Counted from the first letter of the stretch, positions 44,485 to 54,729 are shown. The stretch: DNA of 64,000 bases from Thalassospira mesophila (GCF_002115755.1 NZ_JFKA01000008.1:111768-175767); one strand, 5' to 3'. Made by a program: numbers and translations. The notes: a model not told the origin generated them from the letters alone.

Positions 44485-46143
44485 TCAGCTTTCACGGACA
44501 TCTTGCAGAAAACTGCCGACTTCGGTGCGCAAGGTGCCTGATTGGGAACCAAGTTTTTCTGAAGCATCAAGAACCTGCCGGGCCGCCAGCCCGGTTTGCC
44601 CGGCGGCATCCTGCATTTCACGAATATGAACGCTGACCTGGCGGGTGCTGCTAACCGCCTGTTGCACGGAATGTGAAATTTCGCTGGTGGCGCTGCCTTG
44701 CTGATGCACGGCAGATGCCACCTCGGCTGAAATGGAATTCAAATCGTTAATGATCCGGGTAATGCCATCAATGGCACCAACCGCATCCTGTGTTGATCCC
44801 TGAATGCCGGAAATTTGCGCCGAAATATCCTCGGTCGCCCGTGCGGTTTGGTTGGCAAGGTTTTTAACCTCGTTGGCCACCACGGCAAAACCCTTGCCCG
44901 CATCCCCGGCACGCGCGGCTTCGATGGTGGCATTAAGGGCAAGAAGATTTGTTTGCTCGGCAATTGCCTGAATGATCTGAACGACCTCGCCAATTTTTTG
45001 CGCCGAAATATCAAGCCCCTGCACCATTTCATTGACCCGGTTGGCTTCGGTAGCGGCGCGTTCGGTAATGTTGGAGGTATCGTTGACCCGCGCACTGATT
45101 TCCTGAATGGACCGGGCCAGTTCTTCGGCGGCACTGGCGACGGTTTCAACGCTGCTATTGGCCTGGTCCATGGCGCTGACAACGGCCTGCGAACCCGATT
45201 CGTTTTGATGAACGGCGGCAACCATGCTTTGGGCAACCTGTTGCATTTCGCCAGATGCCCCTGAAACACCATCGACCACACCCATGACGGTGCGTTCAAA
45301 CCGGCCCGCCAGATTTTGCATGGCATCGCGGCGGTTTAACTCGGCTTGTTCGCGTTCTTTTTCGCGTTCGCGGTCTAATTGGCTTACGCGGATGGCATTG
45401 TCTTTAAATACCTGTACCGATCCGGCCATTTCGCCAATTTCGTCGCGTCGGCTCAGGCCGGGAATGGTAACGTCAAGGTCGCCGTGCGCCAGTTGCGTCA
45501 TCACCCCGTTAATTTTGCGAAGCGGGATCAGGATTTGGCCGCGCAGCACATACCAGGTCGCACCCAGCAACACGACCAGAATGGCCGCCGCCAGGGCCAG
45601 TTGCAGGATTACCGCCTTAAGCACCGAGGCATTAACGTTTTCAAGGCTCCATGCTGTTAACAGCACGCCCCGGTAAACGTCATCGTCCTTGCGTTTGGAA
45701 TATTTGGTGATCGGGGCGGCAACAATAACCGCGCCATTGGCAACAAAGCTGACCATTTCCTTGTTTTCCAGTTGGGCCATATAGGGCTCAACCAGTGCCT
45801 TAAGGTCATAGGCCTTCATGCTTTCGGCCTGAAATTGCGCAATATTGGTGCCGTCGGGCATATTGGTTTGCAAGGTGGCCAGTTCGGTGTCTGGCCGGTC
45901 GGTCAGTTTGCGAAATTCCTTTTCAATGGAATTGGCATCCATTGCAATGAAACCCGCCTGTACGCCGGTTGATAACATTTCTGTTTTTTTGACAGATTCG
46001 CGATACATCAAATCAATCATGGCATCGCGTTGCGATATCGCCTGAATGCTCATCATTGCGGCGAAACCCACCACCAGCAATGCCACAAGCACCAAAATCA
46101 CTTTACGTCCGACAGATGCGCCGGACTTTCCCTTTGCGGCCAT
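44485..46143 (-). CDS. methyl-accepting chemotaxis protein
   Basis: 552-aa chemoreceptor. One N-terminal membrane helix ([20 protein letters not shown]) is followed by a periplasmic sensor of about 150 residues and a second helix ([20 protein letters not shown]). Next is a HAMP domain ([20 protein letters not shown], then [16 protein letters not shown]). The conserved hairpin tip [19 protein letters not shown], followed by [19 protein letters not shown], is present. No C-terminal CheR-binding pentapeptide is seen. The ATG at 46143 has GGGAGA at the proper distance. It is monocistronic. The ligand is unknown; it is likely to act on the flagella encoded in this window. Confidence 0.95.
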   Translation of the reverse strand: MAAKGKSGASVGRKVILVLVALLVVGFAAMMSIQAISQRDAMIDLMYRESVKKTEMLSTGVQAGFIAMDANSIEKEFRKLTDRPDTELATLQTNMPDGTNIAQFQAESMKAYDLKALVEPYMAQLENKEMVSFVANGAVIVAAPITKYSKRKDDDVYRGVLLTAWSLENVNASVLKAVILQLALAAAILVVLLGATWYVLRGQILIPLRKINGVMTQLAHGDLDVTIPGLSRRDEIGEMAGSVQVFKDNAIRVSQLDREREKEREQAELNRRDAMQNLAGRFERTVMGVVDGVSGASGEMQQVAQSMVAAVHQNESGSQAVVSAMDQANSSVETVASAAEELARSIQEISARVNDTSNITERAATEANRVNEMVQGLDISAQKIGEVVQIIQAIAEQTNLLALNATIEAARAGDAGKGFAVVANEVKNLANQTARATEDISAQISGIQGSTQDAVGAIDGITRIINDLNSISAEVASAVHQQGSATSEISHSVQQAVSSTRQVSVHIREMQDAAGQTGLAARQVLDASEKLGSQSGTLRTEVGSFLQDVRES

Positions 46144-46670
46144 AGATGTCTCCCAGTCCATTTAAGCCTTGCCTGTATTTGTTTCCTCCCGGTTGTTTAC
46201 AAACATCGCCCGTTTTTTTGAGTATTGCGGGGTATGTCTGGTCTCCGGGTAAATGCATTTTCATGCGTGCCCCTGTTGGTCGGGGCCTTAAGGTTGTCCT
46301 GCTTGTTTGCAGGGATACAGTCTTACGCAGGGATAACATCGCGCTTTGTGCGAATGATCTGTCTGCTTGTTCTATCGCCCTTATATGAAAGGCTAGCTGA
46401 TGGTTGCGAATAACTGAAACGTTAATAACAAACTTGGGAAAAATTGTTTGAAAGGTCGCCTTTGGCTGATTTTCGGCTGAAAATGCGATCTTATATGGGG
46501 GTTTGTGCGGCCTTGAAACGGCGCTAAAACCGGTGGCACGAATCGGCATGAAAGTTTGCTGACGGGTTTTTTACCGCTTTATGTCGTTTGCGGCGGGCGC
46601 GGGCCGGGGTAGTTTAACGGTCATTGTGTCAAAAGGTCGCGTGGCGGGCCGGTGTCTTATTGGGGTGGGT
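46144..46670. other. divergent intergenic region, no gene seen
   Basis: About 530 bases between the chemoreceptor (minus strand) and TPR (plus strand) genes. It contains only short frames with atypical composition. It should carry both promoters. The frame leading into the TPR gene extends back to 46581, but the ATG at 46671 is the better start. Confidence 0.45.
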
Positions 46671-48257
46671 ATGGCAAAATCAAAATCAAAGGCGGGCAAA
46701 AAGGCCGCCTTGCCCGGCAAAGGGGCCGGGCCAAAACGCGACAAACAGGTGATGGCGGCAGCAACCGTGCCCGAGCTTGCCGTTGTGTCGTCTACGGCAG
46801 AGGTGAAAACGGTTTCACCGCCGCAAGCCGTGGCGGGTGAAACACCGGCGCCGCAACGCAAGGTTACGGTTCATCGGGGCGGGGTGCCCCGTGATACCCT
46901 GTTTTCGCGCGCCGTTGCCGCCCATCAGGCCGGCAAGCTGGACGAGGCGATAGCACTCTACAGCACCATCTTGCGCGCCCGCCCCGATCAGCCCGATATT
47001 TTAAACAATCTGGGGGTGGCGCTTCGTCGGCGCAAACAGTTTGATGCTGCCCTGGTTTCCTATCGCCGTTCGGCAGCACTGCGCCCGGAAAATGCCGGTT
47101 TATGGTCCAATATGGGCAATTGTCTGCGTGAAATGATGCGGTTTGACGATGCAATAGCGGCCCATGAACAATCGCTGGCGCGTGATGGCGGCGATAAATC
47201 GCACCTGTTTAATGCCGGGCTGGTGTATCGCGATATGAACCGCTTTGAGCAGGCGATTGATTATTTCAACAAGGCCTTGCAACGCGACCCCGATTATGTC
47301 GAAGCCCTGTGGGACCGATCACTGGCCCTGTTGGCGCTGGGCCAATATGATGCAGGTTGGAGGGCCTATGAAGTGCGTCGCCGTTTGGCCGATAACCCCA
47401 TTCGCCCACTGCCCGATGTGCCCGAATGGGATGGCAAAGCCGATTTGCGCGGCAAAACCCTGTTGTTACGCGCCGAACAGGGCTTTGGCGATATGATCCA
47501 GTTTGCCCGCTTCATTCCGCAGGTGGCGCAAAAGGCCGCCCATGTGATTGTCGAATGCCGCACCGAAATGCTGGGCATTATGCAAACCGTGGCCGGGGTT
47601 GGGCAGGTGATTGCCAAGGGTGCAACCCCGCCGCCGTTTGATGTTCATGCGCCTTTGTTAAGCCTGCCGCATTTGCTGGGCATTGAGGCACAGGACCTGC
47701 ATCGGGCCTCGGCCAGCCCTTATATGAGCGCGCCGCAAAAATTGACCTTGGCAGGCATTGCCAGCGATGTTGTTTTAAAGGTCGGGCTGATCTGGGCCGG
47801 TAAACTGAACCCGCGTGACCGGTCCTGCCCGCTAGAAAAGTTCATGGGCCTGATGGGCACGCCCGGTGTGGCGTTTTTCAGTTTTCAAATCGACGACCGC
47901 CGGGCCGATATTGCCCGGCTTGGCGCATCGGCCTTTATTCACGACCTTGGCGACCGCATTGGCAATTTTGGCGACAGTGCCGCCCTGATGAGCGAGATGG
48001 ACCTGATCATTACCATTGATAGTGCGCCCGCCCATCTGGCCGGGGCGTTGGGTTTGCCGGTTTGGATGTTGCAGCTTTACACCACCGACTGGCGCTGGAT
48101 GGTGGAGCGCAGCGACAGCCCCTGGTACCCGACCATGCGCATTTATCGCCAACAGGAACCCGCGTGTTGGGACGAGCCATTTGCGGCCCTGAAACGCGAT
48201 TTTGATAATCTGGTAACGGCGCGCAAGGCGGCAATTGTGCCACCGGCCTCATCTTGA
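46671..48257 (+). CDS. TPR protein with GT9-like glycosyltransferase domain
   Basis: 528-aa protein. A basic Lys/Ala-rich N-terminus (MAKSKSKAGKKAALPGKG) is followed by four to five TPR units at about residues 75-235 (AVAAHQAGKLDEAIALYSTI, DAALVSYRRSAALRPENAGL, QAIDYFNKALQRDPDYVEAL). The C-terminal about 270 residues resemble the ADP-heptose:LPS glycosyltransferase fold (LLRAEQGFGDMIQFARFIPQ, VGLIWAGKLNPRDRS, MDLIITIDSAPAHLAGALGL). Such proteins are common near flagellar or envelope genes in alphaproteobacteria, where they are suspected of glycosylating flagellin. GGGGTG precedes the chosen ATG. Confidence 0.8.
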   Translation: MAKSKSKAGKKAALPGKGAGPKRDKQVMAAATVPELAVVSSTAEVKTVSPPQAVAGETPAPQRKVTVHRGGVPRDTLFSRAVAAHQAGKLDEAIALYSTILRARPDQPDILNNLGVALRRRKQFDAALVSYRRSAALRPENAGLWSNMGNCLREMMRFDDAIAAHEQSLARDGGDKSHLFNAGLVYRDMNRFEQAIDYFNKALQRDPDYVEALWDRSLALLALGQYDAGWRAYEVRRRLADNPIRPLPDVPEWDGKADLRGKTLLLRAEQGFGDMIQFARFIPQVAQKAAHVIVECRTEMLGIMQTVAGVGQVIAKGATPPPFDVHAPLLSLPHLLGIEAQDLHRASASPYMSAPQKLTLAGIASDVVLKVGLIWAGKLNPRDRSCPLEKFMGLMGTPGVAFFSFQIDDRRADIARLGASAFIHDLGDRIGNFGDSAALMSEMDLIITIDSAPAHLAGALGLPVWMLQLYTTDWRWMVERSDSPWYPTMRIYRQQEPACWDEPFAALKRDFDNLVTARKAAIVPPASS

Positions 48258-48441
48258 AGCGGGCAACATTGTGCCTTGTTGCATTTGCGGTGCCGGTTTT
48301 TGGGCGAAATCTCTGTTCACGCTGTGCCGGGACTTGTGTTTCAATCGGACAAGGCGTAGGAAAGCGCCTTGATATTTTTGGGGTAACCGTTTCGCCTGTT
48401 TCTGTGCGGACCGGCCCTGTGGATTTTGCAGGAGAAACGTT

Positions 48442-48921
48442 GTGAGCGAAGCCGCATACAACAAGGGATTCCCGGTTTCCTGGGAGCAAATGCATCGTGA
48501 TGCGCGCGCATTGGCATGGCGCCTGTTGGAAAAAGGCCCCTATAAGGGCATCGTCGCCATTACCCGTGGCGGTCTTGTGCCCGCCGCAATCATTGCACGC
48601 GAACTTGATATTCGTTTGATTGATACGGTCTGCGTTCGCAGCTATTCTGACAAAAGCCGTGGCGATATTGAATGGCTTAAAGACGTTGAAGGTGACGGCG
48701 AAGGTATGCTGATCATTGATGATCTGGTTGATACCGGTAAAACGGCCAAAGCCGTGCGCGAAAAACTGCCCAAGGCACATTTCGCCACCGTCTATGCCAA
48801 GCCGCTGGGCCGCGAAGTCGTTGACAGCTTTGTAACCGAAGTATCCCAGGACACCTGGATCTATTTCCCGTGGGATATGGAACTTTCGGTTAACGCACCG
48901 ATTTCCGAACGCGCTCGCTAA
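48442..48921 (+). CDS. gpt: xanthine(-guanine) phosphoribosyltransferase
   Basis: 159-aa purine salvage enzyme attaching phosphoribose from PRPP to xanthine/guanine. The PRPP-binding motif is [17 protein letters not shown], with the flexible-loop region [16 protein letters not shown] and the substrate-binding [11 protein letters not shown]. Length is typical of Gpt. The start is a GTG (48442) behind AGGAG. It stands about 180 bases after the TPR gene and seems independently transcribed. Confidence 0.93.
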   Translation: MSEAAYNKGFPVSWEQMHRDARALAWRLLEKGPYKGIVAITRGGLVPAAIIARELDIRLIDTVCVRSYSDKSRGDIEWLKDVEGDGEGMLIIDDLVDTGKTAKAVREKLPKAHFATVYAKPLGREVVDSFVTEVSQDTWIYFPWDMELSVNAPISERAR

Positions 48922-48980
48922 GTCGCCTTGGGATCGTGATTTTCCCTTCCCAAGGTCAACTCTGACCGAGGGAAAATACG

Positions 48981-50219
48981 ATGCCCGATGCCAAAGCCGA
49001 TGCTTATAAAATACGCCCGTTTCTAACCGGTTTTCTTGCGCTTTGGCGTGGTTTGCGGTCAGGCGGGCGTTTTTTGTTTCTTCATGCTGTTTTTGCGCGC
49101 AAAAGCCGGTGCTGGCGTTATTCCGGAACGGCATTGCTGGCAGTTATCATGGCCTTTTGGCCCGTTAACCGTTCCTTTGCCGCTGATAATGCCAACGTTC
49201 TGGAAAAAATACGATCACAGCTTGATGTGGCCGACGGTTTTGATCTTGCCGTGTTTGCCGCTGTGCCCAATGCGCGCTCTATGGCGGTGGCACCGGATCT
49301 GGGCGGCGTGTTTGTTGGCACACGCGGGCGCAACCTGTATTTTGTCAGTGACCCGGCAGCGAATGGCACCGGCGGAGCCGTTACGCTGATATCGTCGGAT
49401 TTCACCTCGGCCAATGGTGTTGCCTATAAACCCGGTACGTTGTTTGTGGCCGATCAGGACCGGGTGGTGTCGTTTGATGTGGCCGGTTTTACGGGCGAAA
49501 AACTGGGCAAGCCGGACCGGGTGTTGTTTGAGGGCCTGCCCGATAAAAGCCACCATGGCTGGCGCTATATTGCCCTGTCGCCCGATGCAAAAACCCTGTT
49601 TGTTGCGGTGGGGGCCCCTTGTAATATTTGCAAGGTTTCCGGCCTTGAAGGCACGATCATTACCTTGCCGGTCACAAGCGGGAAGCCCGAAATTTACGCA
49701 TCGGGTTTGCGCAATTCGGTCGGGCTGACGTTTAATCCGGACAGCGGTGATTTGTGGTTCACCGATAATGGGGGCGATGGCCTTGGCGATAACATCCCGC
49801 GGGAGGAACTTAACCACGCCACCCGGGCCGGGGATTTTTACGGCTATCCGTGGTTTGCGGGCAATAAAACCCGCGCGCCTGATTTTAAAAACGAAGACCT
49901 GCCGCACAAAGTGACCTTCCCCGCCTTTACCTTTAACGCCCACAATGCCCCGCTGGGCGTGCATTTTTATAACGGTGATGCGCTCGTCGCCCTGCATGGG
50001 TCATGGAACCGCAGCGTGCCTGATGGTTATAAAGTGGTGCGGGTGGCGTTCAGGGATGGCAAACCCGTCTCCGCCAGCCCGTTTTTGTCAGGCTTTCTGC
50101 GCGATAACGGCGCGGTTCTGGGCCGCCCGGTCGATATCAAATCCTATGGCAAGGATGGCAGCGTGCTGGTTTCCGATGACCATGCCGGGGTGATCTGGCG
50201 CTTAACGCCGGGTTCGTGA
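48981..50219 (+). CDS. PQQ-type sorbosone/glucose dehydrogenase-like periplasmic protein
   Basis: 412-aa protein predicted to be exported. A hydrophobic segment at about residues 48-62 (GTALLAVIMAFWPVN) precedes a Ser-Phe-Ala-Ala cleavage region. The rest is a six-bladed beta-propeller of the soluble glucose/sorbosone dehydrogenase superfamily (HHGWRYIALSPDAKTLFVAV, FTDNGGDGLGDNIPREELNH, YGYPWF, ALHGSWNRSVPDGYKVVR). These enzymes oxidise aldoses with PQQ. PQQ-synthesis genes are not in the window, and the long N-terminus before the signal segment is odd, so the true start may be later. Confidence 0.83.
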   Translation: MPDAKADAYKIRPFLTGFLALWRGLRSGGRFLFLHAVFARKSRCWRYSGTALLAVIMAFWPVNRSFAADNANVLEKIRSQLDVADGFDLAVFAAVPNARSMAVAPDLGGVFVGTRGRNLYFVSDPAANGTGGAVTLISSDFTSANGVAYKPGTLFVADQDRVVSFDVAGFTGEKLGKPDRVLFEGLPDKSHHGWRYIALSPDAKTLFVAVGAPCNICKVSGLEGTIITLPVTSGKPEIYASGLRNSVGLTFNPDSGDLWFTDNGGDGLGDNIPREELNHATRAGDFYGYPWFAGNKTRAPDFKNEDLPHKVTFPAFTFNAHNAPLGVHFYNGDALVALHGSWNRSVPDGYKVVRVAFRDGKPVSASPFLSGFLRDNGAVLGRPVDIKSYGKDGSVLVSDDHAGVIWRLTPGS

Positions 50220-50300
50220 CGGCGCCAAAATTATTTGCAGTGCTCTTTGCGCGAATTTGTTGCACGGGCGGGTCAGCCGGGCTATAAAGCGTGCCGCAAA

Positions 50301-50374
50301 GCGGGTGTAGCTCAATGGTAGAGCAGAAGCTTCCCAAGCTTACGACGAGGGTTCGATTCCCTTCACCCGCTCCA
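50301..50374 (+). tRNA. tRNA-Gly (anticodon CCC)
   Basis: A full cloverleaf is present: acceptor GCGGGTG pairing with CACCCGC, the D arm GCTC/GAGC, anticodon loop TTCCCAA flanked by AAGC/GCTT, T arm GAGGG/CCCTT with TTCGATT, and an encoded CCA end. Loop positions 34-36 read CCC. There is a G-A mismatch at the base of the anticodon stem. Confidence 0.95.
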
Positions 50375-50470
50375 GCTTTCCTTCCCCCAGTTTTACCGGT
50401 TTGAAAATCCTGCGCGTGCGGGTTCTTTTGCATTTTTGTTGCCAGCTTGCTGCCTGCTTTTATGGCGGTT

Positions 50471-51271
50471 TTATTCGCGCGGCAAATATTCCAGCCCCTT
50501 TTCGCGGGCTTCTTCGTCGCTGCACGGCGTTACCGGGGCATCTTCGCGGGCATATTTAACAAAGCGCGGGTCAAGCGGGCTGATATAATGGCCCTTGCCA
50601 TCGCCGACCATCAGGCAGCGCTGGCTTTCACCTTCCAGGCGAGTCCCTGTGCGCCAGTCGACCGGCGGCACCATTTTGGCACCATAAAGGCCAATACCGG
50701 CATTGGCGGCCTGTTTGGCCTGGTCATCATAATCAAGTGAAAAACCGGGGATCGGCAGGGCTTCGCCATCGGCGATCATGGCCGAGCCGATATCGCGATC
50801 ACCGATCGAGCATTCCACCCGTGGCCAGTTTTTGCCATCAAGTCCGTTATTTTTGCCCGCATCGTTGCGTTGGTCATCGGCCAAAACACATTTGGCGGGG
50901 AATGGCGACATAATGAAATATTTTTGCAACTGCATCCCGGCAGAAAGCCCGCAATCTTGCAGGTTTTCGTCATGCAGGCATTGCTGGCCCAGTTCGGGGG
51001 CGTCGATCCCGGCGATGTCAAACACGTGCCCGTCGATCAAAATGGTGTCGCCATCAACCGCCAGCACCTTGTGGCCATCGGCCTCGAACGTGGTTTGATT
51101 GCTGATATCGGGCGGGGTGGCGGGCGTTGCCGTCGTGGCTTTTTGCGCCATGGCCGTGCCCTGCCAACCTGTCCATGCCGCGATCACGGCAACAAGAAAA
51201 ACCGGAATTTTCATGTGGCGGGGCCGGAGGGATTTGTGGGAAAATCGCGATAAATATGCGGGCAGGGTCAT
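50471..51271 (-). CDS. secreted SNase-like (thermonuclease-fold) protein
   Basis: 266-aa exported protein. Starting at ATG 51271, it has a signal segment after a basic N-terminus (IPVFLVAVIAAWTGWQGTAM, Ala-Met-Ala cleavage). The nuclease OB fold follows: KVLAVDGDTILIDGHVFDIA and GIDAPELGQQCLHDENLQDC, then GKNWPRVECSIGDRDIGSAM. The IDAPEL stretch and the downstream acidic/Arg positions fit Staphylococcal nuclease-like proteins, although not all catalytic Arg/Glu positions can be confirmed. Several Cys may form disulfides. RBS AAAGAGAA lies upstream. Confidence 0.82.
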   Translation of the reverse strand: MTLPAYLSRFSHKSLRPRHMKIPVFLVAVIAAWTGWQGTAMAQKATTATPATPPDISNQTTFEADGHKVLAVDGDTILIDGHVFDIAGIDAPELGQQCLHDENLQDCGLSAGMQLQKYFIMSPFPAKCVLADDQRNDAGKNNGLDGKNWPRVECSIGDRDIGSAMIADGEALPIPGFSLDYDDQAKQAANAGIGLYGAKMVPPVDWRTGTRLEGESQRCLMVGDGKGHYISPLDPRFVKYAREDAPVTPCSDEEAREKGLEYLPRE

Positions 51272-51628
51272 GGGTGTTCTCTTTGTTTTATCGTTGTTTT
51301 GGCCGCTTTGCGCCATATCGCCATGCGTCGCCCGGTTAACGGGTGGGCAGTGAGGCCGGGCGCACAAACCGGGCGGGCAGGGACATGCCGTTTCCTGGCG
51401 GTTTGTGGTGCAAACCATAACATTGATGATGCGAAAACACGGCGAAAAGATGCCAGTTTGACAGCAAGTTTGCGATAACGGGATGCACCCGGGACAATTT
51501 GCGGTTATAGAGCATAGGATAAAACAGGGATCGGGGAAAAGGGCGTGGCATAAACAGCCATGCTGGCGCTGCCCGCGCGATAACGGGGTTTACAGATCGT
51601 TCCCGACCCAAAAGCCCCGGCAGGGTTA
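51272..51628. other. divergent intergenic region, no gene seen
   Basis: About 357 bases between the nuclease (minus strand) and the first TrkH gene (plus strand). Short frames occur but none has a credible ribosome binding site and protein content. No promoter or repeat could be called. Confidence 0.45.
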
Positions 51629-53119
51629 ATGCCGATCGTACAAACTTGCATGGATGCCGCCTTGTTACGACTGCAACCGATCTTTTTTGTTGTTGGGCTG
51701 ATGGTCATTATCATCGGTGCGGCCATGCTGATTCCGGCATGTGTGGATTTGTATTTTGGCAACCCGGACTGGCTGATTTTCACCCAGGCATCGTTTACCA
51801 GCATTGGTATTGGCGGCATGACCTGCCTTGCCTGCCGGTCCGATATCGGACCACGGGTAACGGCCCGTCAGGGCTATGTTCTGACCGGGTTTTCATGGAT
51901 CGCGGTCAGTGTAACCGGGGCCTTGCCGCTGTGGTTTTCATCGTTGAATATCAGCTTTTGCGATGCGGTGTTTGAAACCATTTCCGGGTTAACCACCACC
52001 GGCTCCACCGTGCTTTCCGGGCTTGATACCATGCCGCCGGGTCTGCTTTTGTGGCGGTCTATTCTGCAATGGCTGGGCGGAATTGGCATTATCGTGACCG
52101 CCCTTGCCCTGCTGCCAATGATGCGGGTGGGCGGTATGCAGTTGTTTCAGATGGAAAGCTCGGACCGGTCGGAAAAGCTTAGCCCGCGCATGCGTGACAT
52201 GTGCCTGCAAATCGTGGTGATTTACGCCATGCTGTCGCTGACCTGCATGGTTTTGTACCGTATTTTCGGCATGACCTGGTTTGAAGCCATCAACCACGCC
52301 ATGACCACACTGGCCACCGGTGGTTATTCCACCACCGATCAGTCTTTTGGCAAATTTGCCGGTAACTGGCCCCTGCACTGGGTGGGTACTGTTTTTATGT
52401 TTGCGGGCGGCCTGCCTTTTACCGCCTATGCGGTGATGGTGCGCAAACGCAGCATTCGCGCTTTGTTCGATAACCAGCAAATACGCCTGTTTTTTGTGGT
52501 GTCGGCCTTTTTTACCGTGTTGCTGACCATTCGCCTGATGCAAATTTCCGACGATGGTTTATGGGCCAGCTTTACGCTGGCGTCATTTAATCTGGTATCG
52601 GTCATCACCACAACCGGCTTTGCGTCGGGCGATTATTTGCAATGGGGCCCGGTGGCGGTGATGCTGTTTTTCTTTGCCACCTTTATTGGCGGCTGTTCCG
52701 GCTCTACGGCGGGCGGGTTTAAGATGTTTCGCCTTTATGTGGTGTTTAGCGGCCTGCGCGCCCATTTCCTGCGCTTGCGCAGCCCCAGCGCGGTGACGGT
52801 CAGCTATATTGACCGCAACGAAATCACCAGCGACATCTATAGTGCGGTGACGGTTTTTGTTTTCCTGCTGACCATCAGCTATATCGGCGTTACCGTGGCA
52901 CTGGGCCTGACCGGGCTGGATCTGGTTACCGCGATGAGCGCATCTGCCACCGCCCTTGCCAATGTTGGCCCGGGTATGGGGCCAATTATCGGCCCTGCGG
53001 GCAATTTCCAAAGCCTGCCCGATGCGGCAAAATGGGTTCTTGATATTGCCATGGTGCTGGGCCGGCTGGAATTTGAAACCCTGCTGGTGTTGTTGATGCC
53101 GGCCTTCTGGCGTGACTGA
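51629..53119 (+). CDS. trkH: Trk-type potassium uptake transporter, TrkH
   Basis: 496-aa K+ translocating subunit of the Trk system with about ten membrane helices. Four pore-loop regions are recognisable around VFETISGLTTTGSTVLSG, NHAMTTLATGGYSTTDQ, SVITTTGFASGDYLQWG and SATALANVGPGMGP, each carrying a selectivity-filter Gly. TrkH normally works with the cytosolic nucleotide-binding TrkA, which is not encoded in this window. A second TrkH lies at 57800-59248. The start could be the ATG at 51629 or the next at 51650. Confidence 0.95.
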   Translation: MPIVQTCMDAALLRLQPIFFVVGLMVIIIGAAMLIPACVDLYFGNPDWLIFTQASFTSIGIGGMTCLACRSDIGPRVTARQGYVLTGFSWIAVSVTGALPLWFSSLNISFCDAVFETISGLTTTGSTVLSGLDTMPPGLLLWRSILQWLGGIGIIVTALALLPMMRVGGMQLFQMESSDRSEKLSPRMRDMCLQIVVIYAMLSLTCMVLYRIFGMTWFEAINHAMTTLATGGYSTTDQSFGKFAGNWPLHWVGTVFMFAGGLPFTAYAVMVRKRSIRALFDNQQIRLFFVVSAFFTVLLTIRLMQISDDGLWASFTLASFNLVSVITTTGFASGDYLQWGPVAVMLFFFATFIGGCSGSTAGGFKMFRLYVVFSGLRAHFLRLRSPSAVTVSYIDRNEITSDIYSAVTVFVFLLTISYIGVTVALGLTGLDLVTAMSASATALANVGPGMGPIIGPAGNFQSLPDAAKWVLDIAMVLGRLEFETLLVLLMPAFWRD

Positions 53120-53261
53120 TTTTTCAGAAAAATAACGTCCGATCAGGCCTGTATGGGCCACAATCGGGCTGGTTGCCGTTAGATGAACAGGTATTTGCCC
53201 TGTTTTCGCCCCATCGCCGCTTTAGCGTTCAGGTTAACAATAACCAGAACGGAGGAGCCTG

Positions 53262-53438
53262 ATGGGAACGATGCGCAAAACGATCATTGTCCTGACCGCC
53301 ACGATGGTAACGATGACACTGGTGGCCTGCGCGCCGGAAATTGGCAGCAGGGATTGGTGTAACAATTTGGAACACACGCCCAAAAGCGACTGGACCGCAA
53401 ACCAGACCAGCGACTTTGCCAAAAATTGCATGCCATAA
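53262..53438 (+). CDS. DUF3012-family small lipoprotein
   Basis: A 58-residue frame with GGAGGAG five bases upstream. It has a short hydrophobic signal (TIIVLTATMVTMTLVAC) ending in a lipobox-like Val-Ala-Cys, then APEIGSRDWCNNLEHTPKSD, WTANQTSDFAKNC and a final Met-Pro. The Trp-Cys, Lys-x-Asp-Trp-Thr and Ala-Lys-x-Cys pattern is that of DUF3012 proteins, predicted to be anchored in a membrane as lipoproteins. Function is unknown. It lies between trkH and asd on the same strand. Confidence 0.85.
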   Translation: MGTMRKTIIVLTATMVTMTLVACAPEIGSRDWCNNLEHTPKSDWTANQTSDFAKNCMP

Positions 53439-53672
53439 ATCATCAATGATGAATGGGATCTGACAGACCGGCGATCACCGGCATTTGTTGTGCGTTGCCA
53501 GGGCAGCACGGAACAATAATGCCCGATTTGCGTTTAACTGGGCAATCATTCTGCGCGATAACCCGCACGATCCCGGATTTGCGTTATAGGCGGATATCCC
53601 TATAATGCACGGCCCGTGATGATCGCGGGGGTCGCAAAACGACACAACAAATTACGAGGATAGTCAGATATT

Positions 53673-54683
53673 ATGAGTGCCGAAAATCTCCATGTCGGTG
53701 TCATCGGCGCAACCGGTGCGGTTGGCGTCGAGCTGATCAACGTTATGTTTGATCGCAATTTTCCTGTGGGTGAGCTTACCCTTTTCGCGTCCGAGCGCTC
53801 GGCAGGGAAAACATTGGAGACTAAATACGGCACTAAAACCGTGACTTTGTTTTCGGTTGAAGAAGCCAGAAAATGCGACATCGTGTTTTTGGCGGTATCT
53901 GGCGATTTCGCCAAGGAATACGCGCCGCAAATTGCGGCGGGGGACGGTGCCCTTGTGATCGACAATTCATCGGCTTTCCGTTTAAACGACGATGTGCCGC
54001 TGATTGTGCCTGAAATCAATGGCGACCTTGCCAAAACAGCCAAGCTGATTGCCAACCCCAACTGCACCACCGCCATTGCTGCCGTGGCCTTGTGGCCGTT
54101 GCATCAGGCGTTTGGCTTGAAAAAGGTGTTTGTTTCCACCTATCAGGCGGCATCAGGTGCAGGGCAGCCGGGCATGAACGAACTGCGCGAAGGCTTGGCG
54201 GCAGGCTTGAAGGGCGAGGAAATCAAGGCGGAAGTGTTTTCACATCCGCTGGCATTTAACGTGATCCCGCATATCGATACCTTCCAGGAAAACGGCTATA
54301 CCCGTGAAGAAATGAAGGTCACTTGGGAAACCCGCAAGATTTTCGGCGTGCCCGATCTGGCGATTTCCTGCACCGCAGTGCGGATCCCGACCGAACGGAC
54401 CCATTCGGAATCGATCGTGGTTGAAACCGAAAAGCCGGTAACCCCGCAGGCCGCCCGTGATGTGCTGGCGAAAGCCAGGGGTGTGAAGCTGGTGGATAAC
54501 CCGGAAAAGCTGGAATATCCGATGCCGATCAACGCGACCAAACAATATGATGTCGAAGTTGGCCGCATTCGTACCAATTTGATTTTCGGTGACCACGGGC
54601 TGGAACTGTTTGTTGCCGGGGATCAACTGTTAAAGGGCGCCGCCCTCAATGCCGTACAGATTGCCGAAGCATCGATTGCCTGA
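53673..54683 (+). CDS. asd: aspartate-semialdehyde dehydrogenase
   Basis: 336-aa NADP-dependent enzyme converting aspartyl phosphate to aspartate semialdehyde, the branch point to lysine/DAP, threonine and methionine. The Rossmann loop VGVIGATGAVGVELINV, the catalytic Cys in IANPNCTTAIAAVAL and the His-containing LAFNVIPHIDTF are conserved. It feeds the same pathway as dapD/dapE at the other side of the window. ACGAGGA lies upstream of the ATG. It ends in a strong terminator. Confidence 0.97.
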   Translation: MSAENLHVGVIGATGAVGVELINVMFDRNFPVGELTLFASERSAGKTLETKYGTKTVTLFSVEEARKCDIVFLAVSGDFAKEYAPQIAAGDGALVIDNSSAFRLNDDVPLIVPEINGDLAKTAKLIANPNCTTAIAAVALWPLHQAFGLKKVFVSTYQAASGAGQPGMNELREGLAAGLKGEEIKAEVFSHPLAFNVIPHIDTFQENGYTREEMKVTWETRKIFGVPDLAISCTAVRIPTERTHSESIVVETEKPVTPQAARDVLAKARGVKLVDNPEKLEYPMPINATKQYDVEVGRIRTNLIFGDHGLELFVAGDQLLKGAALNAVQIAEASIA

Positions 54684-54729
54684 GCAGAACTCTCGTGGCT
54701 GGTATGACTGACCGGCACCCAACAAGACG

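Noticed and set aside
48010..49134. Minus-strand frame of about 374 codons
   Set aside because: It spans the gpt gene and parts of two other well-supported plus-strand genes, so it cannot be real alongside them; the translation resembles no protein family.
50301..50374. tRNA-Gly read at first as anticodon TCC
   Set aside because: Counting the seven-base anticodon loop TTCCCAA puts CCC at positions 34-36.
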